From contig JBKECN010000030.1 in the NCBI GenBank assembly GCA_047974565.1, positions 96,820-160,819 of the forward strand: a DNA stretch of 64,000 nucleotides. The letters are read 5' to 3'. Position numbers and translations under genes: made by a program. The notes under the pieces are model-generated. The model did no database searches. It saw nothing but the letters and a program-made list of their open reading frames with translations, and was not told the DNA's origin. Below, one piece after another: positions 8,514 through 18,171 of the stretch. How positions within the stretch are numbered: the first letter of the stretch is position 1; each line of letters begins with the position of its first letter. Source of the DNA: JBDIAG01 sp047974565 (GTDB lineage Bacteria; Actinomycetota; Actinomycetes; Actinomycetales; CAWJMD01).

Positions 8514-8886
8514 CCGGATATGCCGACATCGACCCAGAGGCCGAGTACCAGGCCCGCAGCCTGGGCGCCAGGCCCCTGCGTGCTTTCCTAACGGCGACGG
8601 TCCCGGCCCTGCGACCGTCCCTGTTAGCGGCGACGATCATCTCCTTCCTGGTCGGTTGGAGCGACTACGTGATCACCGTTGTCGTAGGTGGCGGCCACCT
8701 CATGACCGTCCCAATGCTGTTGGCCGCAGCGATGTCTGGGGCGGGGAACGAGTCGGCCGTCGCTGCGATGGCACTCGCGTTGCTCGCCCCGTACTCGTAG
8801 TGGTGATCATCCGCCTCCTGCTTGCACGCCTGATGGTCGCGATTCAGAAGGGGCGACGTCTCTCGCGAGGTCGACCACTCATATGA
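8459..8886 (+). pseudogene. ABC transporter permease, C-terminal remnant with frameshift
   Basis: An open frame after a stop at 8456-8458 holds only the last 100 or so residues of a binding-protein-dependent permease. It includes the EAA loop that contacts the ATPase (EYQARSLGARPLRAFL, TVPALRP) and two membrane helices. The frame stops at 8800, while the expected final helix (VLVVVIIRLLLARL) continues in another frame to a TGA at 8884-8886. So the gene has lost its 5' half and carries a frameshift near 8785-8797. The stop overlaps the start of the ATPase gene, as in an intact operon. The EAA loop resembles thiamine, sulfate or polyamine importers. Confidence 0.75.
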
Positions 8887-10046
8887 CCGCTCTTCTTGAG
8901 ATCGACGACGTGGGCCACACTTACCCCACGGTCCATACCCCTACCTTGTCGCACATCAGCCTAACGATTCGGCCGGGGTCCATGACCGCAGTGCTGGGCG
9001 CCAGCGGATGCGGGAAAAGCACGCTGCTGAGAATCGTCGCCGGCTTGCTCCGGGAAAGCGAAGGGGCAATCCGGGTGGATGGGTGCGACCTTGCGGGAGT
9101 CCCCCCGGAACGGCGAGGTGTGGGCCTTCTGTTTCAGAAACCCTATCTGTTCCCACATCTCACGGTTCTGGACAATGTTGCTTACCCGCATCGAGTTCGT
9201 GGCCTTGACCGGGCCGGCAGTCGCGCCGCGGCATCTCGAATGTTGGGATTGGTCGGCCTCGCTTCGGTCGTCGATCGGCATCCTCGTCAGCTGTCGGGAG
9301 GCCAGGAGCAGCGCGTGGCCCTGGCCAGGGCACTCACCGCGAAGCCATCCGTTCTGCTGCTCGACGAGCCATTCAGCGCGTTGGATACCCAGACCCGCAA
9401 TTCCATGCTCGAACTACTTGTGCAGATGCGGGCTGTGCTGGCCCCCACCATCCTTATGGTGACCCATGATCTCGGCGAGGCGACCGTCGCCGACCAGGTG
9501 GCAATCCCGGTTGGCGGGCAGCTCGTCCAGACTGGGCCGCCCAGGGATCTGTACCTGAAGCCTGCAGACACCTCGGTGGCCCAACTCGTCGGAGGCTTCA
9601 GTGAACTGCCGCACCGACGCGACGGAATAGACCTACTGCTGACGCCGCTCGGTCCTGCACGTGTGGGTGGTTCAGGCGTTGAGTGCCCGGTGGGCGTGGT
9701 CACGATGGTCCGGCAGGAGTCCGTTCAGGCGATTGCCTGCGGCGAATCGGGAGCAATTGCCATGGCAACCGTCGAGTCGGTCAGGTGGGGTGGCACGCGC
9801 CAGATTCTCACAGTCAGTCTGGATCTCCCCGGGTGGCCATCCATGACGATGCGGGCGGAATCGGCCCCTAGGGCTGACTTCCGCATCGGGGACCGTGTCG
9901 GAGTGAGGCGGGTCGGTCCGATCCTCGTCGTCGCGGCAGGATCAAACTCGTCCCCCATCGCGCCGGCGTCACGCCAACTCGGTGACGATTCGGACCTGGC
10001 CGGTGAGCGTGCGGTGAACCGGGCAGCGATCGGCGATCTGCAGTAG
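8883..10046 (+). CDS. ABC transporter ATP-binding protein (importer type)
   Basis: A 387-residue ATPase with Walker A GASGCGKST at residues 39-47, a Q-loop (LLFQKPYLFPHLTV), signature LSGGQEQRVALARAL, Walker B VLLLDEP and H-loop THD. A C-terminal region of about 130 residues fits a regulatory TOBE-like domain of Pot/Fbp/Thi importers. Its ATG overlaps the stop of the decayed permease, and no substrate-binding protein is nearby. It may therefore be an orphan on its way to decay, or serve another permease. Its last 78 bases overlap the convergent gene on the other strand; the tail after about residue 355 may be an extension beyond the family's usual end. Confidence 0.85.
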   Translation: MTALLEIDDVGHTYPTVHTPTLSHISLTIRPGSMTAVLGASGCGKSTLLRIVAGLLRESEGAIRVDGCDLAGVPPERRGVGLLFQKPYLFPHLTVLDNVAYPHRVRGLDRAGSRAAASRMLGLVGLASVVDRHPRQLSGGQEQRVALARALTAKPSVLLLDEPFSALDTQTRNSMLELLVQMRAVLAPTILMVTHDLGEATVADQVAIPVGGQLVQTGPPRDLYLKPADTSVAQLVGGFSELPHRRDGIDLLLTPLGPARVGGSGVECPVGVVTMVRQESVQAIACGESGAIAMATVESVRWGGTRQILTVSLDLPGWPSMTMRAESAPRADFRIGDRVGVRRVGPILVVAAGSNSSPIAPASRQLGDDSDLAGERAVNRAAIGDLQ

Positions 10047-11216
10047 GGCGGAGCGCTGCTCCTGAGTCAGCTCTGGGTCGACCTCGATCCGTCGCTCAAT
10101 GCGATCCACCACTCCGCTAGAGGATTCACACTCGGAACAATCGCGGGCGTGGATGCGCGAATGCCGCACGGTCACCTTGGTCTGGCCGTACTCCCAACCC
10201 TTGCGCAGGGCGTACATTCGCATAGTCATCGATGTACATGCGCCGAGCGCGGATAACAGCACATCATAGGGATTGGGTCCCTGGTCAGTGCCACCCACAC
10301 CGACAGGCTCATCCAGCAGCCAGGTGTGGCGAGTCGTGGTCGCAGTATGCGCCATGCCCTCGGAATCGAGCTCGGTAACCGCGACTACGCCCTCGATTGG
10401 ACGATCGGCCTCCGCCACCATTCGGTCCCTGAACTCGACGTGCCGGGTGGCCCAGGCCGCTATGACGTCCGCGGCGAACGTGGAGTCGGTGGGGTCCAGG
10501 AGTAGATGGTCGGCTCCGTCCAGTGCCACAAAGGACTTCGGGTGCCGGGCCGCCTCGAAGATGGTGCGGGCGTTGTCGATCCCGACGACGGTGTCCTGCG
10601 GTGCATGCAACACCAGCAGCGGGCGTCGCAGTTCGGCCAAGCGTTGCAACTGGGGCTGCTCGGCGATGTCCTCCAGAAAACGTCGCCCGATGACGAAAGG
10701 GCGCCCACCGATGTCCACGCTCAAGCGATCCGCTGAGGAATCCAGAGCGCCGACGAGTAGCTGCTTGACATGCTCTGGACAGGCGGGGGCACCCAGGGTG
10801 ACGACTCCCTGAACCTGTGGAAGCGATCCCGCCGCGGCAATGACCGCCGCACCACCGAGCGAGTGGCCGATCAGCAGCCTTGGGTCTCCCCACGTGGAAC
10901 GCAGCCAGGCTGCGGCCGCCAACAGGTCTTCGACGTTCGTGGTGAACGTGGTGTCGGCGAAGTCGCCACCGGAGGAGCCGAGCCCAGTGAAGTCGAAGCG
11001 CAATACTGCATAGCCTCTTTCGGCGAGCGCGCCGGAGATCCTGGCTGTTGCGTGGGATCGCGACGAACAGGTGAAGCAATGGGCCATCAGGGCGACCGCA
11101 CGTGGGGAACCCACGGGCAACTCCAGCACGCCCGCCAGTTCCTGTCCGGTTGCCCCGGGAAAAGTGATCCGGGTGACCGAGGCAGTCCCATCACCCCTTG
11201 TTCGAACCTGCCTCAT
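9969..11216 (-). CDS. Alpha/beta hydrolase-OsmC fusion protein
   Basis: A 415-residue two-domain protein. Residues 1 to about 265 form an alpha/beta hydrolase with nucleophile elbow GHSLGG (Ser119) and a late DGADHLL segment carrying the likely catalytic His. Residues from about 270 form an OsmC/Ohr domain with its two redox Cys, one in GACTSMTMRMYALRKGW and one in DRCPVHRTLTG. OsmC proteins reduce organic hydroperoxides. The fused arrangement is known in bacteria and may couple ester or lipid hydrolysis with peroxide removal. No clear Shine-Dalgarno precedes the ATG at 11214-11216. The 3' end overlaps the convergent ATPase gene by 78 bases. Confidence 0.9.
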   Translation of the reverse strand: MRQVRTRGDGTASVTRITFPGATGQELAGVLELPVGSPRAVALMAHCFTCSSRSHATARISGALAERGYAVLRFDFTGLGSSGGDFADTTFTTNVEDLLAAAAWLRSTWGDPRLLIGHSLGGAAVIAAAGSLPQVQGVVTLGAPACPEHVKQLLVGALDSSADRLSVDIGGRPFVIGRRFLEDIAEQPQLQRLAELRRPLLVLHAPQDTVVGIDNARTIFEAARHPKSFVALDGADHLLLDPTDSTFAADVIAAWATRHVEFRDRMVAEADRPIEGVVAVTELDSEGMAHTATTTRHTWLLDEPVGVGGTDQGPNPYDVLLSALGACTSMTMRMYALRKGWEYGQTKVTVRHSRIHARDCSECESSSGVVDRIERRIEVDPELTQEQRSALLQIADRCPVHRTLTGQVRIVTELA

Positions 11217-11711
11217 CGTTGGAACCGAGACCGCGGCGAGGAGATCCTGGTCAAGGTTGCTGGATGACCGTCCATTTCGCTCGATCGTTCACGCGGGACC
11301 GTGAGGACGCGGAGGGGGTTCACCCCCTGGGGTGGAACCGGCCGGTTGTCAATGTGGACGGCTGCGGAGTGCTTGCGGATACCGATGAGCCTCATGATCC
11401 AGGAACACGGTAAAGGCGTCCTGGGCGTCCCGCAGATGCGCGTGGAAGCTTGGGGAATGACTCGATGGAGTCTGCGTGTTCCCAGCCCGATCACCCGGTC
11501 GACCAAGGAGTCGGGACGACGACGGTGGGCCCCAGGCCCCGCGATCGTCAGCACGCACGGCACGTCCGTCCATCGGAGGGATTACGCCAGAACCAGTCTG
11601 AGTTGGCCGTGACCACCGCGCCTGACGGCCAACCGTGAACCAACTCAACACTCAACGGCCAGCGCAACTCGAGCGTCTCGCCGAGCAGCCTCACCAGAAA
11701 GGTGAAACACA
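11217..11711. other. Intergenic region, no gene recognised
   Basis: Nearly 500 bases between divergent genes. Open frames on both strands have arginine- and proline-rich translations without domain character, and none has a good ribosome binding site. The end carries an AAAGGTGA sequence serving the next gene. I see no RNA gene, repeat or terminator here. Confidence 0.4.
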
Positions 11712-12152
11712 ATGAGCACAGCATCCGCCACCACTGTTCCCAGCACCGCCGCGATGGGAACAACCGTTCTTCGCGGCATCTTGGGTGGGCTCGCCGGCGG
11801 CCTCGTCTTCGGCGTGCTCATGCAGATGATGGGCATGATCCCCATGGTGGCCATGATGGTCGGCAGCCAGTCCGCGGCCGTGGGATGGCTCGTTCACCTC
11901 GCCATCTCCGCTTTCATCGGCGCCACCTTCGGCCTCTTCGTCGGGGCCAGAGTGCGCACCTTCCGCACCGGGCTTGCGCTCGGCATCAGCTACGGGATCG
12001 TGTGGTGGGTGATCGGGGCCCTCGTCGCGATGCCGGCCCGACTCGGGATGCCGATCTTCGAGATCAACAGCACATCGCTGCAGAGTCTCATGGGGCACAT
12101 GATCTTCGGTGCGCTCCTTGGCGCCGTGGTGGCGGCCTTTGGTCGGCGCTGA
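11712..12152 (+). CDS. Four-helix membrane protein of unknown function
   Basis: A 146-residue protein with four predicted membrane helices at about residues 18-38, 48-70, 85-108 and 122-145. They are rich in Gly, Ala and Met; the first loop and second helix carry a Met-rich run (MQMMGMIPMVAMMVG). The layout is close to YagU/DUF1440-type membrane proteins, but this is a weak resemblance. An AAAGGTGA ribosome binding site lies 7 bases before the ATG. The Met-rich character and the copper enzymes nearby make a metal link conceivable, but nothing proves it. Confidence 0.75.
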   Translation: MSTASATTVPSTAAMGTTVLRGILGGLAGGLVFGVLMQMMGMIPMVAMMVGSQSAAVGWLVHLAISAFIGATFGLFVGARVRTFRTGLALGISYGIVWWVIGALVAMPARLGMPIFEINSTSLQSLMGHMIFGALLGAVVAAFGRR

Positions 12153-12256
12153 ACCGGTCTCCGGTGCTGGCGGGTCGGCCTGGTGATGATCGGGCTGACC
12201 CGTCTTCAGGGGAAGAGCGCAGCCGGGCGGGACACGAATTCAGGATCGAGGACACT

Positions 12257-12544
12257 ATGACAATGCGCGCAGTCTGGAACGACACCGTCATCGCCGAAAG
12301 CGACGCGACCGTGATCGTCGAGGGAAACCACTACTTCCCTGCGGAGGCGGTCAACTGGCAGTACGTCACCGAGAGCACCACCAGCAGCGTGTGTCCGTGG
12401 AAAGGGACTGCCCGCTACTACAGCCTCGAGGCCGGGGGTGCCACAGAGGTCGACGCGGCGTGGAGCTATCCGCATCCCCATGCAGCCGCTCGGCAGATCG
12501 CCGGTCACGTGGCCTTCTGGGGCGGGGTCACGGTCAGCGAGTAG
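12257..12544 (+). CDS. DUF427 domain protein
   Basis: A 95-residue protein matching DUF427 throughout: an N-terminal WNDTVIAES strand, EGNHYFPAEAV, and the conserved PWKGTARYYSL and PHPHAA segments. DUF427 folds into a small beta-tent with unknown function. It is common and usually single-copy in actinobacteria. The ATG at 12257 follows the membrane protein by about 100 bases. Only a weak purine run (CGAGGACAC) precedes it. Confidence 0.88.
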   Translation: MTMRAVWNDTVIAESDATVIVEGNHYFPAEAVNWQYVTESTTSSVCPWKGTARYYSLEAGGATEVDAAWSYPHPHAAARQIAGHVAFWGGVTVSE

Positions 12545-12694
12545 CGCACGGCCTGATCGATGGCCGCAGGCCGGCCCGTCCCGCTGCGGATCTGCGCGGG
12601 TGGCAGGGGTCGGTCGTGGTCGCCGGGACTTGCGTGGCACCACCGCGTCGAGCGCTGCGAGGCCGTGGGGTGCCACCAGGCCGATCCGAACCGG

Positions 12695-14281
12695 TCAGGT
12701 GACCAGGAAGTTGCGCATCATCCCCGCATCCTCGTGTTCGAGGATGTGGCAGTGATAGAGGAAGTAGCCCAGGTGGGGGCCGAAAGGCACGGCGATCTGA
12801 ACCCGTTGCCCGGGCCAGACGATGATCGTGTCGCGCATTCCCTCCTCGACGACGCCCGGCTCGATGCTGGCCCAGGACGCCTCCGCTGCCGTGGAATCCC
12901 AGGACCGAGACACGACACGAAAGGCCTGTCCGTGGAGGTGCATGGGGTGCGCCATCGGTGACTGGTTGACGAACTCCCAGAGTTCGACGGTGCCCGCCCG
13001 CACCGTCTCGACTTCGCTGGCGACCCGGCCCTCCCATTGAGTTCCATTGATCCAGTGGGTCATTCGAGCCGTCGACAGGACGAACTGCTTCGGTGATCCG
13101 GAATTGACGGCGTCTTCGGCCAGCACGGATGGTGCCGGGCCGAGTGACTCCGGGATCGAGCCGGGTGCGGACGGCGAGTCCGCGATCTGGAAGGTGGCTG
13201 CGACCTCCCCCGACAGATCGAGCGCCGCGTCACCTGCGCTGCCCATCCCGGCGCCCATCCCCCTGCCCATGCCGCCGGACTCCACGAACGTGTTCGCGGT
13301 GCGAAGCTGCACCGTCTCGCCCACGTCGAAGCCGGAGAAGTCCACCCACAGGTCGGTGCGCTGGGCGGGTGTCAGCAGCAGGCCCGGAACCTCGACCATC
13401 TGCGGCAGCGCCCTGCCGTCGGTGGCTACCACCCGCATCGGGTCACCTGTGGACCAGGTGAGGTACTGGGTGCGTGAGTTCGTCCCGGACAGCAGCCGCA
13501 CGCGATAGGCCTCCCGGCGCACACTCACCGCATAACCGGCCACCCCATTGGTGACCAGGGTGTCACCGACGAATCCCATCATCTGGTCCCGCATGCTGGT
13601 CAGGTAGCTGAGACTGCCGTCCGAGGCCACGGTGCGGTCCTGCAGCACCAGGGCCAGGTCATTGGCACCGGTTGGCAGGGCACCGGCCGCATCCGCTGTG
13701 CCGGGATGCACGATGAGCAGACCCGCCATGCCCCGATAGACCTGCTCGCCGGTGTGCATATGGGGGTGTGGGTGATACCAGTAGGTGCCCTCGCCGTTCT
13801 CCACCACGAAGTCGTAGTCGTAGCTGGAGCCGGCCGCGATGGCGTCGCCGGGCTGACCATCCTGCTCTTGCGGGACGAGCAGCCCGTGCCAGTGCACGAT
13901 GGTCTCGCCCTCGGGCAGCCGGTTCTCGAAGTTCACCCTCACCCGCTGCCCGGAACGCAGATGCAAGGTGGGCCCGAGGTAGGACGTGCCGGGCTGCACA
14001 GAGGCCGGGTCACCGTCCAGCACCTCGGCCTGGTATCGGTACACCGGCGACGTCGTGCCCGGCACGATCTGCGCGTCGGACGCTTCGGCCCACAACCTCA
14101 GCGTCAGGTCCCGCACCTGTGGCTCCAGTTCGACCGCGCTGGGCGTCTGCGGGGTACCTGACGCGGAGGCTGACGGGGTCGCGCTCTGCCGGCCGGTGCA
14201 TCCGGGCAGGGCGACCGCTGCGCAGGCGCCCACACCCCAGCCGAGCAGGCGTCGCCGGGAGATCGGTGGCCGTGAGGACAT
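12695..14281 (-). CDS. Exported multicopper oxidase (Tat lipoprotein-like)
   Basis: A 528-residue three-domain multicopper oxidase. All four copper motifs are present: HWHG, HPHPHMH, HPMHLHG, and the C-terminal HCHILEHEDAGMM with the type 1 Cys and Met ligand. The N-terminus has twin arginines in SRRRLLGWG, then a hydrophobic run ending in a lipobox-like ALPGC, so it should be exported folded by Tat and anchored as a lipoprotein. Members oxidise Cu(I), metals or phenols outside the cell. The ATG at 14279-14281 has GAAAGGAA six bases upstream. It lies 186 bases after the nitrite reductase gene on the same strand and may be its last operon member. Confidence 0.92.
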   Translation of the reverse strand: MSSRPPISRRRLLGWGVGACAAVALPGCTGRQSATPSASASGTPQTPSAVELEPQVRDLTLRLWAEASDAQIVPGTTSPVYRYQAEVLDGDPASVQPGTSYLGPTLHLRSGQRVRVNFENRLPEGETIVHWHGLLVPQEQDGQPGDAIAAGSSYDYDFVVENGEGTYWYHPHPHMHTGEQVYRGMAGLLIVHPGTADAAGALPTGANDLALVLQDRTVASDGSLSYLTSMRDQMMGFVGDTLVTNGVAGYAVSVRREAYRVRLLSGTNSRTQYLTWSTGDPMRVVATDGRALPQMVEVPGLLLTPAQRTDLWVDFSGFDVGETVQLRTANTFVESGGMGRGMGAGMGSAGDAALDLSGEVAATFQIADSPSAPGSIPESLGPAPSVLAEDAVNSGSPKQFVLSTARMTHWINGTQWEGRVASEVETVRAGTVELWEFVNQSPMAHPMHLHGQAFRVVSRSWDSTAAEASWASIEPGVVEEGMRDTIIVWPGQRVQIAVPFGPHLGYFLYHCHILEHEDAGMMRNFLVT

Positions 14282-14467
14282 CCAGGTTCCTTTCGGGACG
14301 AAGCCCTGGTCCAGAGGTGGGACGTAGCCGCGCTGTGTCGCTCGACACTGTCGCCACCTCTGCGGACCACGGTAGGCCAGCCGGTCCACCGTTGTCGGTC
14401 GATACCCGGATGTCGTGGCGCTCGGCCGGTCCTCACTGGTGGCCGGCAGGGGCCGGGGGTGCCGAGG

Positions 14468-17080
14468 TCAGTCGGCGTCGACCACCAGCACCCCGTGGGC
14501 ACCCCGTTCGGCGTCGACCATCAGATGGGAGATGAACGGGTAGTGGCCGGGTTCGTCGAGCTGGAGTTCGACGAACCCGCCCTGGGCAGGTGCCAGGGCC
14601 AGTGCCTGTGCCCCGCCCGAGCCGTCCGGACCGCCGTCGCGCAGCAGATAGTCGCCCTCGGCCCAGGTGGTGGAGAACTGCGCCCCTACGACGTGGAAGG
14701 ACGTGCTTCGTGAAGGGCCGGCGTCGAGCACCCAGATCCGGATCCGTTCACCGGCGCGGACGTGCGCAGGATCGTGGTCGTACTGGTTGGCGTAGCCGTT
14801 GAAGGCGACCGCGTCCGGAGCCTGCGCCCAGACCTTGTCCGCATCCACCGGACCGGCTTCGGTGCCGTAGTACTGCTCGCTCTGCACGAGTACGAGACTG
14901 CGATCCACCGGTGGCAGGCCGGCGGGCTCGATCACCACTGCCCCGAACATTCCGTTGGCGATATGCGCGGACATCGGCGCCGTGGAGCAGTGATACATCC
15001 AGATGCCCGCTCTGGTGGCAGTGAACCGGTAGGTCAGGGACTCGCCGGGAGCGATGGTCCGCATCGGACCATCCGGCGCCAGTTGGCCCGCGTGGAAGTC
15101 GATCGAATGCCCGATGCTCGCGTCGTTGACCAGTTGCACGACGAAGGTGTCGCCTACCCTGCCGTGCAGCACGGGCCCGGGGGCCTGCCCGTTGTAGGTC
15201 CACAAGCGTTGTCTCACATCGGGTGCCACCTCGCGCACCACCTCCTGGACGGTCAAGGTGATCTCATGGGTCTGCGGCCCGTTCGCGCTCAGCGGCGTCA
15301 ACTCCGGGTCGCGAGCGGTGAAGCCCGCGTCGGGTTCCGCGGACGGGTCGTAGGTCGCGCCGTTCTCCCGCCCAGGATCGGCAGCCGCCTCAGGAGCGTC
15401 GCGGGACGCCCCAGCGGAGTCCTCAGCCGCCATCCCGGAGGCCCCGACGATGACTACCTGCAGGGTCATACCCAACTGCCGGTGTCCGATCACCGAGCAC
15501 CAACCGTCCAGGTCGTCGGTGATCACCCCGGCGTCGAACTGCACATCGTCACCCGGTGCCAGGCGCCCCGAGTCGGCGCCATTGGCCAGCACGAGGTCGT
15601 GAACCTGGGTATCGGTGTTCCGCAGATCGATCACCAGCCGGTCCCCGGCAGGCACCTCCACCCGCGCCGGAACGAAGCGCATCCCGACGGCCTCGACGGT
15701 CACCGTGGTCGTGTGGCCTGTGCCGATCGTCGAAGCAGCCCGTGCCTGGCTCGGGGCGTCCACGAAGGCGCCCGGAGAGGTACTGGCGGCGAATCCGGCC
15801 GCCACCGTGAGCAGCACGACGCCTACGCCGGAACCGGCTGACGCGAGGCCTATTCGGCGTCTCCTGAGGGCGGTCGCCGGGTTGGGTCGCTCGGGCCCAG
15901 CACCTGTGCGGCGGGCGCGTCGGGACGCGCGCATCGCCAGCACCAGCAGCGGCAACTGGGCGGTCAAGGCGGTCACGAGAATCACCGCACACCCGATCCG
16001 GACGGCGGCCGGGGCCGGAAGCAGCAGACAGAACAAGGCCAGGTTGACCACCGCGATGCGGAAGGCGCCCGCCCGATCGAGCACCTGAACACCCGCTCGC
16101 ACCGCCCGGCCACCACCACCCAGGACGCTCGGGACCAGGTATCCCAGGGCTCCGAGAAGTACTTGCGCCGCGAAACCCACTGCAAGGAAGGGCACCAGCG
16201 AGTCGAACCGTGCGCCCATCCGAGGGCCGCCGACGGCCAGGATGACGATCCAGGCGACCAGGCATCCGACCAGCCACACCAGCCCTGCCGAGACCGACCA
16301 GGCCGGATGCCCCGCCGGAGGCTTTCCCCGGGCGGCGTCCAGTATCGGGCGCCCCAGGATGAGGACTCCGGCCAGGTAGGCCCCCACCCCGCCTGCGGCC
16401 ACCACCCACAGGCCGGACAGCGACGCCGTCACCGACACGACGACCGACACCGCGAGCACCGAAAGCGCCCGGCGCAGCGACGCCTCGGCTCCCTGACCCA
16501 GCCGGGTTCTCAGCATCGTCGGCCACAGGGTCACCAGGGTGCCGGCCACCGTCAGCCCCACCCAGCCGAGCAGGTTGGTCACGGCATGGGCCATCAGGAG
16601 GCGAGCGTGCCACGGATCAGTGGGGTTTCGAGCCAGCAGCAGCCCGAAGGTGACCCCGACCGGCAGCATCGCGGAGGCCGTCACGTAGTAGCGCACCACC
16701 GGACTGAACCGCGATGGCAACGCCCGCCGCAGTTGGGCGAGCAGGCGGATGGCGTGCCACACCACGGCCGCCCCGACCGCACACCCCCCGGCCAAAGTGA
16801 TCGCCCAGGCCGTCGTCTGCACCCCGATCAGAACGCCGAGGGTGCCCAGGGTGAGCAATGCCAGCAGGCCCGGCCGCCGAGTGGAGGGGACGTGCAGCAG
16901 CGCGTCGGCGAAATGCTGACTCCACACGACGATCGAGTGGGTGGCCGCGCCCAGCAGGAGCAGATGAACCAGGAGCCAACGGGTGTCGTCCGTACCCTGG
17001 TCGACCAGCACGACCACCGGGATGGCGATCAGCCAGACCATCGCAGGCAGGTCGCGCCACGGTGAGAAGCCTTGCCTCAT
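14468..17080 (-). CDS. nirK: Membrane-anchored copper nitrite reductase fusion
   Basis: An 870-residue protein with three parts. Residues 1 to about 410 hold some ten membrane helices with conserved His (HSIVVWSQHF, MAHAVTNLLGWVG). Residues 440-540 form a cupredoxin-like domain, and 570-870 a CuNIR-type pair of cupredoxin domains. In the last part the ligands are readable: GHSIDFHAG (type 1 His, catalytic Asp, type 2 His), MYHCSTAPMSAHIANGM (type 2 His, type 1 Cys, His and Met) and TSFHVVG (type 2 His). The enzyme should reduce nitrite to nitric oxide on the outer face. The ATG at 17078-17080 overlaps the upstream stop by 4 bases and has GGAG seven bases before it. Confidence 0.9.
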   Translation of the reverse strand: MRQGFSPWRDLPAMVWLIAIPVVVLVDQGTDDTRWLLVHLLLLGAATHSIVVWSQHFADALLHVPSTRRPGLLALLTLGTLGVLIGVQTTAWAITLAGGCAVGAAVVWHAIRLLAQLRRALPSRFSPVVRYYVTASAMLPVGVTFGLLLARNPTDPWHARLLMAHAVTNLLGWVGLTVAGTLVTLWPTMLRTRLGQGAEASLRRALSVLAVSVVVSVTASLSGLWVVAAGGVGAYLAGVLILGRPILDAARGKPPAGHPAWSVSAGLVWLVGCLVAWIVILAVGGPRMGARFDSLVPFLAVGFAAQVLLGALGYLVPSVLGGGGRAVRAGVQVLDRAGAFRIAVVNLALFCLLLPAPAAVRIGCAVILVTALTAQLPLLVLAMRASRRARRTGAGPERPNPATALRRRRIGLASAGSGVGVVLLTVAAGFAASTSPGAFVDAPSQARAASTIGTGHTTTVTVEAVGMRFVPARVEVPAGDRLVIDLRNTDTQVHDLVLANGADSGRLAPGDDVQFDAGVITDDLDGWCSVIGHRQLGMTLQVVIVGASGMAAEDSAGASRDAPEAAADPGRENGATYDPSAEPDAGFTARDPELTPLSANGPQTHEITLTVQEVVREVAPDVRQRLWTYNGQAPGPVLHGRVGDTFVVQLVNDASIGHSIDFHAGQLAPDGPMRTIAPGESLTYRFTATRAGIWMYHCSTAPMSAHIANGMFGAVVIEPAGLPPVDRSLVLVQSEQYYGTEAGPVDADKVWAQAPDAVAFNGYANQYDHDPAHVRAGERIRIWVLDAGPSRSTSFHVVGAQFSTTWAEGDYLLRDGGPDGSGGAQALALAPAQGGFVELQLDEPGHYPFISHLMVDAERGAHGVLVVDAD

Positions 17081-18171
17081 CGCCGCGCTCCGGTTGCCAC
17101 CCGTGCAGCGGCGACTGCCAGAAAGGACAGCAGGGCAACGATATTCAGTACCGCGGCGGCTCGCCATGCGGCTGGTATCCCGAGACCGTCACCCCACCAG
17201 ATCCGTAAGGCCAGGGACACCTGTAAGAGCAGCACCGGCCCGTACATGACGGGGTGGTAGGGCAGGCGAAGGCCGGTGACCGCGGGCAGGATGACCGGGG
17301 CATGCGCCATCACCATCGACATGGTGAAACCCAGGAAGACCGCATGGACGACCGCGTCGTACCCGGCGCTGCCAGCCGCGACCTGCCCGGAGACGATCCA
17401 GATTCCGGCCGCGACCGCGGCCCAGAAGTAGCCGGACAGCATGCACACTGCCATGTATCGAGGCAGCCCACTCGCCCGGACGGTGCGACGGGCGATGTCA
17501 TGTGTCGACAGCCAGGCCACCAGCGCGGCCAGTGTCAACCCCAGCAGCACGGTCCCGGAGGGCGTCCACAACAGCGAGGCGATGACACCCGCGGCGAGGG
17601 CGGTGGACAACCCCACGAGAATCGGGCCCGCCGTCGCCCCGAGCATCACCCGGGCCAGTTCCAGCCGCTCACCGGCGATGGTCAGCACGACGAAGGCCAT
17701 CAGCCATGGCAGGGTCGTCGGCAGGTCCACGCCACCGATCCACATCATCGGGGCGCCCGCTGCGCACACCGCCCCCAAACCCTGCACGAGCACTGCCTCG
17801 TCAGCCTGACGACGCCACAACGGCACATAGATCCCCACGAGCGTCAGCGATCCCCCGGCCATCAACACCGGGCCGAGGACCGACGGGACGGGGGCGAGGG
17901 TCAGCACCGCACCGGACGCCAGTAGCGTCGGTGCCAGCAGGGCCCACCTGGCCCGCAGCGCGATCGCCCGCTCCAGCGCGATCAGACTGCCGACGAAGCC
18001 GAGCACGAGCAACACTCCGTGCGAGCCTGGCAGCCGTGAACTCGCCACGGGCGCAGACAGTTCGAGCATCACCAAAGCAGCATCCAGGCCGGCCAGGAGG
18101 CAGAACCCCGCCGGCAGCAGGAGGACTGCACGCCACCGGGAGCTGACGCGACGGGCGGACAAGGCCGTCAT
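17077..18171 (-). CDS. NnrS-like polytopic membrane protein
   Basis: A 364-residue protein with about 11 membrane helices. Conserved His sit in HGVLLVLGFVGSLIALERA (first third) and in VHAVFLGFTMSMVMAHAP and LPYHPVMYG (last third). These recall NnrS, a haem- and copper-containing membrane protein that protects against nitric oxide stress. Both ends overlap neighbours by ATGA: the regulator gene upstream and the nitrite reductase downstream. It therefore seems built into the same translational unit, probably to handle the NO made by the reductase. The ATG at 18169-18171 is chosen for the overlap; the longer upstream frame is Arg-rich and unlikely. Confidence 0.78.
   Translation of the reverse strand: MTALSARRVSSRWRAVLLLPAGFCLLAGLDAALVMLELSAPVASSRLPGSHGVLLVLGFVGSLIALERAIALRARWALLAPTLLASGAVLTLAPVPSVLGPVLMAGGSLTLVGIYVPLWRRQADEAVLVQGLGAVCAAGAPMMWIGGVDLPTTLPWLMAFVVLTIAGERLELARVMLGATAGPILVGLSTALAAGVIASLLWTPSGTVLLGLTLAALVAWLSTHDIARRTVRASGLPRYMAVCMLSGYFWAAVAAGIWIVSGQVAAGSAGYDAVVHAVFLGFTMSMVMAHAPVILPAVTGLRLPYHPVMYGPVLLLQVSLALRIWWGDGLGIPAAWRAAAVLNIVALLSFLAVAAARVATGARR

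Noticed and set aside
11349..11651. Possible small gene on the reverse strand in the intergenic region
   Set aside because: No ribosome binding site and no domain; only a short stretch of its translation looks protein-like.
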